Position numbers and translations under genes: made by a program
Notes under the pieces: generated by a model
Databases searched by the model: none
Told to the model about the DNA's origin: nothing
Seen by the model: the letters and a program-made list of their open reading frames with translations, nothing else
Assembly: GCA_030220185.1 (NCBI GenBank)
Contig: JASPKZ010001235.1
Location: 1,278,501 to 1,342,500 of the forward strand
DNA from: Diploptera punctata
Lineage: Eukaryota > Arthropoda > Insecta > Blattodea > Blaberidae
Length of the DNA stretch: 64,000 nt
Reading direction: 5' to 3'
Shown: positions 41,728 through 50,806 of the stretch, in pieces
How positions within the stretch are numbered: the stretch's first letter is position 1
Layout of the letters: the number at the start of each line of letters is the position of its first letter

Positions 41728-42590
41728 TTTCTTTTCCCTGCAAAGGAAAATATAGCTTTAATCTATTTGAATGTACTGTCTCATATTTGCGTTTACCTAA
41801 TTTTTGTATTATTACGTTGTGACCTTCAATATTCTTACTTCGTATAGGGCCTTTCCATATAGGATCTAATTTATTCCTATGTTCTACTCTGAGAAGTACT
41901 AGATCATTCTCCTTGAATTCAACATAATTGCTTTTCACACGCGATTGCTGCTGTTCTTTAAATTTAATAAGCCTTTCTCTAGCTACCTCATGACAACTTT
42001 GCAATCTATTCCTTACATTCAGAATTAAATCGTCGTAATTATATAAAGGTTGTGATTTAGTTTGTAAAATTCCTGGGATATTACATTTTCTTCCGTACAA
42101 TAATTCATAGGGTGAGTATTTAGTAATACTATGGGGGGTAGTGTTGTAAGTAAAACTAGCAAAAGGTAGCCATTTGTCCCAATCGGCTCCTCTAGGATTG
42201 TAAAAACAACGTAAGTAAGTTACTAAGGTCTTATGAGTTCTTTCTAGAGCTCCATTACTTTCAGGATGATAAGCAGTAGTGTTTAGTTTCTGAATCTTAA
42301 ATAGTTTACATATTCTTTTAAATAAATCGGACATAAAATTTGTTCCTTGATCAGTTAATATGATATCAGGAATCCCATAAATTAAGATAACATTGTTTAC
42401 GAAAGCTTCTGTTACTTCTTCGGCTGTTTGTGTCTTTAAGGGAATAACTATTAAATATTTACTTAAGTTATCTTGACAAGTTAATATATATTTATGATTT
42501 CTCTCGGTTAGTGGAAGTGGTCCCACTATGTCTAGATAAATTTTTATCCAAGGTTCTTTTTGTGTGTCCGTGACCTCTAAAGGTTGTTTT
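41714..42590 (-). CDS. pol: pol: integrase catalytic core and C-terminal GPY/F-like module
   Basis: The frame 41714-42526 (open further upstream) carries the DDE core: D in YILTCQDNLSKYLIVIPL, D in GIPDIILTDQGTNFM and E in YHPESNGALERTHKTL. The C-terminal WKGPIRSKNIEGHNVI resembles the GPY/F module of Metaviridae integrases. It inserts the DNA copy into host DNA. It is in a different frame (+1) from the RT/RNase H ORF, with the switch in an A-rich run near 42588-42592. It overlaps the start of env. Confidence 0.88.
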
Positions 42591-44318
42591 ACTTTTATGA
42601 TTCATGTCTTTATTAAATTGACAAGTCTTACAAGTTTTAATGTAATTAGTTACGTCTTTCTCTATTCCCGGCCAATTTATGTATAATTTAATTCGATCGG
42701 TAGTTTTATTGATTCCAAGATGTCCTCCAACTGGACAGCTGTGAAATTCTTTGATTATTTTCTCTTTACGATCCTCAGTTACGTGATTACTATTCAATGT
42801 GCAACATTCTACAGGATGTCTACTCAAACTATCTGCGTTTACGTGTCTTTTACCTGCCCTATAATGAATTTCGAATTCAAATTCTGAAAGTTGTAATTTC
42901 CAACGTATTAACATCGAACTAGGGTCTTTCACCTTAAATAACCAGATCAATCCTTTGTGATCTGTCACTACTTGAAATTTACGTCCTAGTAAATAAGGTC
43001 TAAAATGCCTGCATGCCCATACTATCGCTAAAAGAAGTTCTTTTTCTACAGTGCTGTAATGCAATTCGGCTTGATTTAAAGTTCTGCTAGCGTAAGCAAT
43101 GGGTTTATCATCTCCTAATGTTCCTTGACTAAGAATTGCGCCTAAAGCGTATCCACTAGCGTCTGTAGTTACTATAAAGGTTTGTGTGAAATCTGGATAC
43201 TGTAACAGTGGAGCTGTTGTTAATTTATCTTTTAATTTATTGAAGCTATTCTGTTCTGGGTCTTCCCACTTCCATTTCTTATCTTTCTTTAACAATTCAG
43301 TCAAAGGTTTTGCAATAGCACTAAATTCTTCTATAAATTTTCTGTAATATCCTGCCAAACCTAAGAATGATTTTATGTCTTTAGGTGTCTTTGGAGTTGG
43401 AAATTCTGTAACTGCCTGTATCTTCTTGGGATCGGGTTTGATACCTTGAGCGGTAACTACGTGTCCTAAGTATTTTAATTCTTCTCTTAAAAATTCGCAT
43501 TTATCAGGCTCGATCTTTAAATTGTGTTTCCGCAACTGATTAAACACTTCCCGTAATTTGTTATTATGTTCTTCTAAGGTTTCGCCCATTACTAATATAT
43601 CGTCCATGTATACAAAGCACCTATTGCCTATGGATTCATGGAGTACTGAGTTCATCATTCGTTGGAATGTAGCAGGTCCCGATCTAACTCCAAAGGGCAT
43701 TTTCCGGTATTCGAAATGTCCGTTAGGGGTGCTAAAAGCAGTTTTACATTGGTCTTCCTCGTCGATTGGCACCTGGAGGTATCCACTAGCGCAATCTAAC
43801 GCTGAAAAATATCTGGCCCTTCCTATTTTGTCTAATATATCTTGTATGTTAGGAAGAGGATAGCTGTCTCCTACGGTTACTTCGTTTAACTTCCTAAAAT
43901 CTATACAGATTCGCCATTTTTTCTTTCCTGATGCGTCTTCCTTTTTAGGTATGACTATTAGTGGAAAATTCCATTCGCTCTTACTATGTGCGATAATACC
44001 GTCTTCTAACATTTGTGTAACTTGTTTATTAATTTCTTCTTGATGAGCCTCTGCTAACCTATAATTCTTTAAAGTTATAGCTCTTCCTTTAGGAATTGAA
44101 GGGGTAGGTATGGAATGTTTAGCAGCTGTTGTGCTCGTTAGTCTATTTCCCGGAAGCTTAAATATATCCGCGTATTCTGTGCAAAGTTTTCGTATACTAT
44201 GGGCCCCTTCCTTCACGTGTTCAAGTCTCAGATTTTTATTTAATAAATCTAATCTTTGAGGTACGGAATTTTTAACTGATATTTTCTGTTCTTTACTTAT
44301 TTGAGTGGGCGGTTTAAA
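42492..44318 (-). CDS. pol: pol: reverse transcriptase, RNase H and integrase zinc domain
   Basis: Counting from 44216 (574 codons; the frame is open to 44318), RT lies at about residues 60-240, with RICIDFRKLNEVTVGDSYPL, the LDCASGY aspartate near 141 and YMDD at 203-206. RNase H spans about 345-465: TTDASGYALGA, a central AELHYSTVEKELLA-type E, VTDHKGLIWLF and HVNADSLSR. The integrase H/C domain follows (GGHLGINKTTDRIKLY..CKTCQ). All key catalytic residues are present. The last ~30 residues are a shifted tail after the frame break near 42590. A separate break lies between protease and this frame at about 44316. Confidence 0.92.
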   Translation of the reverse strand, partial: FKPPTQISKEQKISVKNSVPQRLDLLNKNLRLEHVKEGAHSIRKLCTEYADIFKLPGNRLTSTTAAKHSIPTPSIPKGRAITLKNYRLAEAHQEEINKQVTQMLEDGIIAHSKSEWNFPLIVIPKKEDASGKKKWRICIDFRKLNEVTVGDSYPLPNIQDILDKIGRARYFSALDCASGYLQVPIDEEDQCKTAFSTPNGHFEYRKMPFGVRSGPATFQRMMNSVLHESIGNRCFVYMDDILVMGETLEEHNNKLREVFNQLRKHNLKIEPDKCEFLREELKYLGHVVTAQGIKPDPKKIQAVTEFPTPKTPKDIKSFLGLAGYYRKFIEEFSAIAKPLTELLKKDKKWKWEDPEQNSFNKLKDKLTTAPLLQYPDFTQTFIVTTDASGYALGAILSQGTLGDDKPIAYASRTLNQAELHYSTVEKELLLAIVWACRHFRPYLLGRKFQVVTDHKGLIWLFKVKDPSSMLIRWKLQLSEFEFEIHYRAGKRHVNADSLSRHPVECCTLNSNHVTEDRKEKIIKEFHSCPVGGHLGINKTTDRIKLYINWPGIEKDVTNYIKTCKTCQFNKDMNHKSKTTFRGHGHTKRTLDKNLSRHSGTTSTNREKS

Positions 44319-45435
44319 TTAGTTCTGGTATTTTCTTTATTATCTGTGCGTCAGCTGTTAAATTAATTACTAGGCATGTGAATGTCTTATCACATTTTGT
44401 TATCCCGTTAGCACAAATTAATCCTGGCTGTAAAACTTGCCGCTCTATGAACCTGTTCCCTTTTTCGTTCGTAGGAAATTCCATTAAATTTTCACTATAC
44501 GGAGGAAGAATCATCTTTTTATTTAACATATAACCTTGTTCCATGAGCCAGTCTTGGCCTAAAATTATATCTAAATCTCTGGGTAATTTATCTACCATAT
44601 GACAATTAGCAACTGTATGTTTTTCGCAATTATTCAATACTAATTGAGTTATCCCATGTACTTTTATAGAGTTCCCACCAATACCTTGTATTTTCATATT
44701 ACAGTTATCCTTTATAATATTTCTCTTTAGTGACGTTTCTCTAACTAATGATACTTGTGCTCCCGTATCTATCAATACTAAACCTAGGCCACTTTTTAAC
44801 TGCTCACATAGGACATACATCTCCCAGGGTCTCGGTTCATAACCAGAGGCGTCCCACTGATTAATAGCCTTAAGAGTCCCTACTTCGACCTCACAGCATG
44901 CTGTCTCCAACGAGGTGGGTTTGGTGTCCTTGGATTTTTCCTTAAATCCACTAACCCAAGTTCGATCCCTTGTGGGTGACCCGTAACGTTTCCCTCTAAC
45001 GCTACACCTCGAGGTCTGGAACACGTTACTTTGCGTTCCTCTATAATTACTAAAGGAATTATTACACTGACTTGAGCCTGCAGTCTCTTGGCGTTCCCCA
45101 ACCACGCTAGGCCCACAGTCACAGAACCCACTTTTTGGCGTTCTAGTCAACATATGCAGTTCGCCTTGCGACACTGCCCAACAGACACCGTCATCTTGGG
45201 ACTCATTCGCGTCACTAACTATTTTATCGGCTTTATCTATCCTATCATTAACCTTAATATTCTGATCAACTAGTTCAGGTAATTCCCCTACCATATTTAC
45301 CCTAGTATGATCCCTCAGGCACTCCATGAGTCCTGGTGCACAGTCTGACGGGAGGATTACCTGCGACTGCTCAGGTAACCCGAATTCTCGTTTCCCTGGC
45401 GACCTCCCAGAGCCGCTCTGTCCCGTCCTCCATGC
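44314..45435 (-). CDS. pro: Protease domain (gag-pro frameshift product)
   Basis: The frame is open from 45435 and overlaps gag, so it needs no own start; it is entered by -1 frameshifting at 45390-45396. From the internal Met at 45327 it has 337 codons. A long linker is followed by the retropepsin core LVLIDTGAQVSLV (DTG near residue 187) and the family ILGQDWL near 255. It ends at a TAA at 44314, where pol continues in the +1 frame. The protease matures Gag and Pol. Confidence 0.88.
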   Translation of the reverse strand, partial: AWRTGQSGSGRSPGKREFGLPEQSQVILPSDCAPGLMECLRDHTRVNMVGELPELVDQNIKVNDRIDKADKIVSDANESQDDGVCWAVSQGELHMLTRTPKSGFCDCGPSVVGERQETAGSSQCNNSFSNYRGTQSNVFQTSRCSVRGKRYGSPTRDRTWVSGFKEKSKDTKPTSLETACCEVEVGTLKAINQWDASGYEPRPWEMYVLCEQLKSGLGLVLIDTGAQVSLVRETSLKRNIIKDNCNMKIQGIGGNSIKVHGITQLVLNNCEKHTVANCHMVDKLPRDLDIILGQDWLMEQGYMLNKKMILPPYSENLMEFPTNEKGNRFIERQVLQPGLICANGITKCDKTFTCLVINLTADAQIIKKIPELI

Positions 45436-46241
45436 CTACGGGGTTGTGGTCTCTTACCACATTCTCTACTGATGTGTCCTATTTCATTGCAATTATAACA
45501 TCTTATTTCTTTTGTGGCTATGTTAACCTCTCTCTTTATCTCTGACCCGTATGGTCTTCTAAATTCTTTTCTTACTGCCCCTGTGAATGAATATCCCTGT
45601 CCATTTTGATTACTCCTGAATCTCGTGGACTTTACTTCGCTTTCTTCCTGTAATGCGGTTTCGATTAGCTGTGCTAATGATTCTTCTTCGCCCTTAGCCT
45701 TTACTATATATTTAATCTTATCGTCCTTCAATCCTGCCACGAAAGTGCCTTTTAAAAATTCTCCTATCAGCTGAAGGCCTCCTTCTACATATCTTGAATT
45801 ATCACGTTGTTCTAACTTCTCTAATCGATTTCTGACTTCTCTCCTTAAATCCATGGCTATTCCATCTAATCTTGAACCCCATTGTGCAACTGTTTCATTT
45901 GCACCTTGTTTTGAATTAAATAGTACACCTGCATAGTATTCTAACGTTCTCCTAACAGAAAAGTTCTCCTCCAATATTGCTTTAATTTGGACCCATGTTT
46001 CTCTCTCTGTCCTAGCTAAAAGTCTATCTTTAGCATCTCCTGAAATTTTAGATTCTATAAACCTTATTAATAAGGGTTGTTTGGTTGGATGGACTACCTG
46101 AATAGCAGCTTCTTCTACTCCTTCTATAAATTCTCTTAAATATTTGGGGTTTCCATCGAATGTTCGGGGTATCAACTTAACTGCTTGAACTACAGGGATA
46201 TAGGTTTCCTCGTTAATATCAATATCGCCCTCGCTTGCCAT
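45357..46241 (-). CDS. gag: gag: capsid/nucleocapsid polyprotein
   Basis: 294 codons starting MASEGDIDINEETYIPVVQA, with no frame breaks. The central part (LIPRTFDGNPKYLREFIEGV, SKISGDAKDRLLARTERETW, LYNSKQG-like FNSKQGANETVAQW) fits Metaviridae Gag/capsid. The C-terminal zinc knuckle is CYNCNEIGHISREC (CX2CX4HX4C), followed by a basic RPQPRRHGGRDR tail. The GGGAAAC slippery site lies 11 codons before the stop. It packages RNA and builds the particle. Confidence 0.92.
   Translation of the reverse strand: MASEGDIDINEETYIPVVQAVKLIPRTFDGNPKYLREFIEGVEEAAIQVVHPTKQPLLIRFIESKISGDAKDRLLARTERETWVQIKAILEENFSVRRTLEYYAGVLFNSKQGANETVAQWGSRLDGIAMDLRREVRNRLEKLEQRDNSRYVEGGLQLIGEFLKGTFVAGLKDDKIKYIVKAKGEEESLAQLIETALQEESEVKSTRFRSNQNGQGYSFTGAVRKEFRRPYGSEIKREVNIATKEIRCYNCNEIGHISRECGKRPQPRRHGGRDRAALGGRQGNENSGYLSSRR
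45390..45396 (-). promoter_or_regulatory. -1 ribosomal frameshift heptamer GGGAAAC
   Basis: On minus, G GGA AAC sits in the gag reading frame (codons GGA AAC), exactly as the X XXY YYZ rule needs. Slipping back one base enters the protease frame, which is open from 45435. The gag stop is at 45357. A downstream stem or pseudoknot could not be evaluated by eye. Confidence 0.85.
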
Positions 46242-46594
46242 AATGGAGTTGGACTCACCTAAAGAAAGATGTAGGGTGGTCTGAGATGCACAGTTCAGAG
46301 TCGTAGTGATGGCCTTTCAGCTCCCCTCAGGGTGCGACTCCTCTCGCAGTGCAGGCTGCTAACGGCTGAACACCAAGGACGTCCCTCGAGCGCGTCGGTG
46401 GCTGCTGGTGTTGGCCTCAGGACCACAGTCTGCTTTCCTCTGGTGCGTTTACGGGTACCACGGCGCCTGTGGATTACTCTGGAGCGTTGATCCCTCGGGA
46501 TAGGCTCTGGATTATCTGGGACTAATTGAAGAGTCTCTCCAGCTCGTACGCACCTTCGGTTGTCTCACTGCTCGCTGGTTTTCCAATCCTTACT
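46242..46594 (-). other. Leader of the LTR element
   Basis: About 350 nt between primer site and gag ATG, GC-richer than the rest of the element. It likely holds packaging and translation signals; none is identifiable by eye. Confidence 0.55.
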
Positions 46595-46605
46595 CGCTGC
46601 CACCA
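46595..46605 (-). promoter_or_regulatory. tRNA-Leu primer binding site
   Basis: On minus, TGGTGGCAGCG directly follows the LTR end TATTACA with no gap. It is complementary to the 3' end CGCTGCCACCA of a tRNA-Leu type. First-strand DNA synthesis would start here. Confidence 0.8.
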
Positions 46606-47192
46606 TGTAATAGTTGGTCGATTCCTTCTATAATTAAAAATGATTAATTATAATATAAATCAGAATTAAAAGAAAGTAAGTGTTGTTTTTGTGAGGTGAA
46701 GATCTTCTTGAAGTTCTAGTAGAATTTATAATTTAAGATAGAATAGAGGAATCAGGACCAGGTAATCTTCGGAGATGTAGTTTGGTAGATAGGGTTAAAC
46801 CTAACTATGAAAAAACTCAGCTTGAGAGTGTAGACAATAATAACAGACTTTAATGAAGAATAAATGAGACAGCTTATCGGTTATACCGATGAAAATAATA
46901 ATCTGTCTGTCTGTCAAATACAGACATATGTATATTTATACATATAAAATCATAAGATAATATTATCGTAACAATTACACAATCAAGGTAAGGATGATGC
47001 AACTTGGATGTGAAAAAGAATCACCATCCCTACTTTGAACCCTGATAACGATATTTGGTTAGTAAGAAATGTTTAACAATTGATTACAGTTTCTAAATTA
47101 CAAGTTAGGTTTTTCTTACTTTTTAACAAGAAATATGAATTATATTAATAAGGGTATAGTATTAAATGTGTATGCAAAATATATATATTATA
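46606..47192 (-). repeat. 5' LTR of the Gypsy-like element
   Basis: 587 bp, nearly identical to 39053-39638. It begins tgtaatag on +; the outer end is tattata instead of tattaca (one substitution at the second base from the end). It should hold the promoter for the minus-strand transcript; no strong TATA box stands out in the AT-rich sequence. Confidence 0.95.
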
Positions 47193-47602
47193 CAAATGAC
47201 GCCTTCCATACCAAAATGTTTATCCCCAACATACATATATACTCTCTCTATCTCTATGGCCTAACTATATAGCCATACAATTTCTCACCAACCACGGACT
47301 ATTTAAATCCTACCTACACAAACTGCTTCACCTTATTGCAACTGCACTGCAGACGGCCCACCATCTGATGACTGAATGCAACATGTTCTCCAGAGATGGA
47401 CCAGCTATACTACAAATTGATACTCCGCCAAATATTCTGAAGTTCCACTTTAACACAGTCAACGTTGCAGAATTTCTTACGAGGATCTTCCGTCAACTAC
47501 AAAAACAACTAGAACAATAATTGAACAATTGTAAAACTGTAAATATCCCGTGATATACCATTGGTGAAACACGGGTTGTAGCATGTATGTAAATAAAAAA
47601 AA
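47193..47602 (+). pseudogene. LINE ORF2 C-terminus right of the LTR insertion
   Basis: It starts with the duplicated CAAA. A frame reads LTNHGLFKSYLHKLLHLIAT, then AHHLMTECNMFSRDGPAILQ, the H..C knuckle-like end of Jockey/I/R1-type ORF2, and stops at TAA near 47518. A 3' UTR ends in gtaaataaaaaaaac at about 47602. Together with 38965-39052 it is the element the LTR retrotransposon hit. Confidence 0.65.
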
Positions 47603-47672
47603 CATATCTTTATTGTACGTATGCCCCATTACGTTTTGTAATACTACATGCCAATTAATATATATATGCTGT

Positions 47673-48427
47673 TTATGCTGATGATGTAGTACTACTGAAG
47701 TAAATATCAGCAAAACTAAATATATGGTCACACGTAGAAATTCAGTATATAATGGAAATGGATAGCTAATGTCAAATGAGGGAAATTTTGATGAAGTGGC
47801 TGAATTCAAATACCTAGGAACAATAATCACAAATAGGAATGAGATGCACAAAGAAATTAAACATAGGCTCAATTCTGGAAATGCGTGCTATTATGCATTG
47901 CAGAGACTTTTGATGTCCCAACTCCTTTCAAAAAACGTTAAGCTGAAAATATATAAAACTATTATTCTACCAGTTATATTATATGGGTGCGAAACATGGA
48001 CTCTTACTTTAAGGGAGGAAAGGAGATTACGAGTATTTGAGAATAAAGTTCTTAGGAAAATTTTTGGACCAAAGAGAGATGAACAGACAGGTGAATGGAG
48101 AAGACTACATAACAATAAACTACATGGTCTTTATAGGAAGCCAGATATAATAAGAACAGTTAAGTCTCGTAGACTGCGATGGGCAGGACATGTTGCACGT
48201 ATGGGCAATGAAAGACGTGCATGGAAACTTCTTGTAGGAAAGCCAGAAGGAAAACGCCCAGTTGGTAGACCAAGAATGAGGTGGGAGAACAACATTAACT
48301 ATGATTTGAGGGAAGTAGATTATACAGTGAATGATTGGAAAGCATTAGCTCAGGATAGGGATGTATGGAGAGCTTATGTCCGCGCGGCCATGAACCTACG
48401 GGTTCGATAGTGCCAGTGAGTAAGTAA

Positions 48428-48430
<3 letters not shown>
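47673..48430 (+). mobile_element. LINE family A with intact C-terminal ORF
   Basis: It starts within the YADD region (tgctgatgatgtagtact), then after a stop has a 213-codon frame (47769-48410): YLGTIITNRNEMHKEIKHRL, SKNVKLKIYKTIILPVILYG, RLRWAGHVARMGNERRAW, GKRPVGRPRMRWENNINYDL and a RAAMNLRVR stop. The 3' end agtgccagtgagtaagtaag runs into (TA)n. It is among the least decayed copies, but lacks the endonuclease and most of RT. Confidence 0.9.

Positions 48431-48471
<41 letters not shown>
48431..48471. repeat. (TA)n microsatellite
   Basis: About 20 TA units directly after the LINE family A tail. Confidence 0.9.
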
Positions 48472-48477
<6 letters not shown>

Positions 48478-48702
48478 ATTACAAAATAATTCTTATTGAC
48501 TATCTTACATCAATCTTGCGTGTACTCATTATAAAACTATATAGCATATACTAATCTATATAGATCTCTATAGATTGTCTAAATCTATTGAACTTACAAA
48601 CCTAATCAAACTCTTGAGATGTTTGTTCACTAGTTCATTGTTTATGATCGGCCATTACTTTTCTCGTAACGTAACTGAATACATATCCTAGTATTAAAAA
48701 CT

Positions 48703-48975
48703 AACTAACTCGCTGGCACTATCAAACCCGTAGGTTCATGGCCGCGCGGACATAAGCTCTCCATACATCTTTATCCTGAGCTAATGTTTTCCAATCATTC
48801 CCTGTATAATCTACTTCCCTCAAACCATGGTTAATGTTATTCTCCCACCTCATTCTTGATCTACCAACTGGGCGTTTTTCCTACAAGAAGCTTCCATGCA
48901 CGTCTTTCATTCGCCATTCGTGCCACATGTTCTGCTCATCGCAGTCTACGAAACTTAACTGTTCTCATTAAATCT
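48703..48975 (-). mobile_element. LINE family A 3' fragment
   Basis: From ctaactaactcgctggcact to cagtctacgaaacttaactg on +, covering the GHVARM to C-terminal part in reverse. It is 5'-truncated. Confidence 0.85.
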
Positions 48976-49289
48976 TAATTAACAAATTTAGTTATATTCC
49001 GTAAATCAGCAAAATCGAACAAAAAATACGGCTTGCTGAAGAATTCAGTTAGTTTCACGCAGTTCCTTGATAACGTAATTTAATTTTATATCAATAGAAT
49101 ATTATAAAAAGGCTGTCTTGTGGTCTGGCTTATCTGCTGTACTTATTTGGTGCGGCGTCTGCAAACAGCGTACGTCACTGTTTGTATGACTGATAAAGGT
49201 GCTATGACTACTTCAATGTCACACGCGAAACAGCTGTTAAGATGAGCTGGCATTTATCAGTATTACACGAAACAAGTCCGTTATGCAGG
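48976..49289. other. No gene recognised
   Basis: Spacer of mixed composition. It includes a string like aaatcagcaaaatcgaac near 49003 that may be the start of an R2-type repeat. Confidence 0.35.
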
Positions 49290-49720
49290 AACTGCGTAAA
49301 CTAAGCCAGTTTTCGTCAGTAAGTCAAACTTACAGCCTGATTTAGCTGGTTGTTAATTAAATATGATGTAACCAAATTGTGTTGCGAGATAACAAGTATG
49401 GCGGTAGCTAGAGCATTTTTTAAGTTAAGAATTTCAAGTAAACCGCAACTAATGGTCGGGTTTCGCTGATTTTTGGAAAATTACGTTATGTTTTATTGGC
49501 ATATACCGAGTTCCGTTGCGAAAAATTGAAAATTGCGACTCGCTAAATCGATTTTTTTTTATTTTTGCTTCAGATTTTTTTTAAAAAAATTTCCCCATTA
49601 TTAAATGACCCGATTTTTCTGGTTAAAGAACTCATTCCTTAAGTTCCATAATTGATTCCTATATGCCGAGTTTGGTTCCGAAAAAGAATCGAAAAAAAAA
49701 AGAAAAAAGAAATCGTGGCC
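49290..49720 (+). repeat. Dispersed repeat R2, three units
   Basis: Three cores, attgtgttgcgagat (about 49376), gagttccgttgcgaaaa (about 49508) and gagtttggttccgaaaa (about 49670), lie 130-160 bp apart. Each is followed by a g(g/a)c(g/t)gct or cgctaa string and then T-rich sequence. This is the clearest sign that R2 is built of repeated units. Confidence 0.6.
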
Positions 49721-49804
49721 GCTAATATATATGTTATATATATGTTCTAATTAAATTTTTTACATTGATCAATGCCAACTTAATATGAATGCTAAGAAAA
49801 TAAA

Positions 49805-49875
49805 TGCCTGGACGGGATTTGAACCCGGACCTCTGAATTGGTATTCCAGCGTGCTATCCATTACACCACCGGGCA
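49805..49875 (-). pseudogene. tRNA-like sequence, anticodon ACC (Gly-like)
   Basis: The acceptor TGCCCGG/CCAGGCA pairs except at one position. The D stem GTGT/GCAC, anticodon stem CTGGA/TTCAG, 7-nt loop ATACCAA with U33 and a T loop TTCAAAT are all visible. The T stem has one mismatch. Eukaryotes rarely use a Gly-ACC tRNA, so this is a tRNA-derived element rather than a confident gene. Confidence 0.5.
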
Positions 49876-49937
49876 AATCTAATAAACATTTTTTTCTTAT
49901 ATAATATATACATCTAATACAAACATTTATTTTTCTT

Positions 49938-49983
<46 letters not shown>

Positions 49984-50000
49984 AATGTTTGTATTAGATT

Positions 50001-50071
50001 TGCCCGGTGGTGTAATGGATGGTACGCTGGAGTACCAATCCAGAGGTCCGGGTTCAAATCCCGTCCAGGCA
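50001..50071 (+). pseudogene. tRNA-like sequence, anticodon ACC (Gly-like), second copy
   Basis: It has the same cloverleaf as its partner: perfect anticodon stem CTGGA/TCCAG, loop GTACCAA, T loop TTCAAAT and acceptor TGCCCGG/CCAGGCA. It lies in inverted orientation 126 bp away. It differs by a few bases, including a weaker D stem (GTGT/GTAC). Confidence 0.5.
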
Positions 50072-50099
50072 TTTATTTTTCTTGTCATATATATATATA

Positions 50100-50764
50100 T
50101 ATATATGTTATATTGCGGATTTTCGCGGATATAAGTATGAATAAGAAAGTTTTCTTGGGTTTTTCGCGTCTTGGATTCAAGTTCGGCCCCTGGCCACTGA
50201 CTCCGACGTTTCGGCATGATCCCACATGCAATTACCAAGGTCCCAAGCCCGGATGAGAAAGGTGGAGGGGGAGGAGTAACAACCTCGTTAAAAAACCAGG
50301 GTTCAGTTGGCTCCGACTGATAGTACTCTGTAAGGGCCCCTAGCCAGGGTTACGGTGAAGACCTCAACGGCAGATTCGGCGCAGAAGGAGTCCTTCATCA
50401 CGGCGGATCTGGCGGAAGTGGCAACCCTCTAGATGGGGTTAGTAAATCCAGGAGCTGGACCTAAAGCTTCGAGGTGGCAGCCCCACCAATGGTCTACTCT
50501 GTATAGCGTTGGTACCGCGATCAGAGGAAAATATATTACTCGTATTCTTCACAATGGAAACTCGGACGGACTTAACCAAAGACGACCTCAGCGTAGAATT
50601 AAGGACAAATCGGCAATTAAAAATACTATTTAAAAATGAATATAAAATAGATGAAATGATGTTTCACTCAAAAGCCATCATTGATATATAGAAAAATATC
50701 TACATTTCTATATTTTTTCTCTTAAGGTTTATGAAAATGGACAAGAAACATTTTGAAAATTAGA
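50100..50764. other. GC-richer unassigned segment
   Basis: Between 50150 and 50560 the base composition is clearly higher in G+C than its surroundings (gaaaggtggagggggaggag, gtggcagccccaccaatgg). Open frames are short. It could be the 5' region of an unrecognised LINE, but no protein motif is visible. Confidence 0.35.
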
Positions 50765-50806
50765 ATAGAATAGATTTATTTAGCCTGGTTGAGATAAGGT
50801 CATGTT
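50765..50806 (-). mobile_element. Jockey/CR1-like LINE tail scrap
   Basis: The string agatttatttagcctgg and the following bases match the 3' end at 27026-27060. Only about 40 bp remain. Confidence 0.55.

Larger units (their letters stand above)
39053..47192 (-). mobile_element. Gypsy/errantivirus-like LTR retrotransposon with env
   Basis: An 8.1-kb complete insertion on minus. In order: 5' LTR (46606-47192), tRNA-Leu primer site, gag, protease, RT/RNase H, integrase, env, polypurine tract, 3' LTR (39053-39638). CAAA duplications flank it. Gene order and the env type match insect errantiviruses in Metaviridae. The LTRs are nearly identical, implying recent insertion, yet pol and env contain several reading-frame breaks, so this copy should not produce a complete set of proteins. 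Confidence 0.93.
49795..50083. mobile_element. Inverted pair of tRNA-like units (foldback)
   Basis: Two 71-nt tRNA-like sequences (49805-49875 on minus, 50001-50071 on plus) face outward from a centre of (CA)n(TA)n. Flanks are inverted too (aagaaaataaatgcc and complement). The segment between includes catctaatacaaacattt and its inverted and direct copies. It behaves as a tRNA-ended hairpin element. Confidence 0.7.

Noticed and set aside
44310..44320. Programmed +1 shift between protease and RT
   Set aside because: No known +1 signal is visible and it lies at a short T run, so a mutation or assembly error is simpler. It was noted as a break, not a recoding site.
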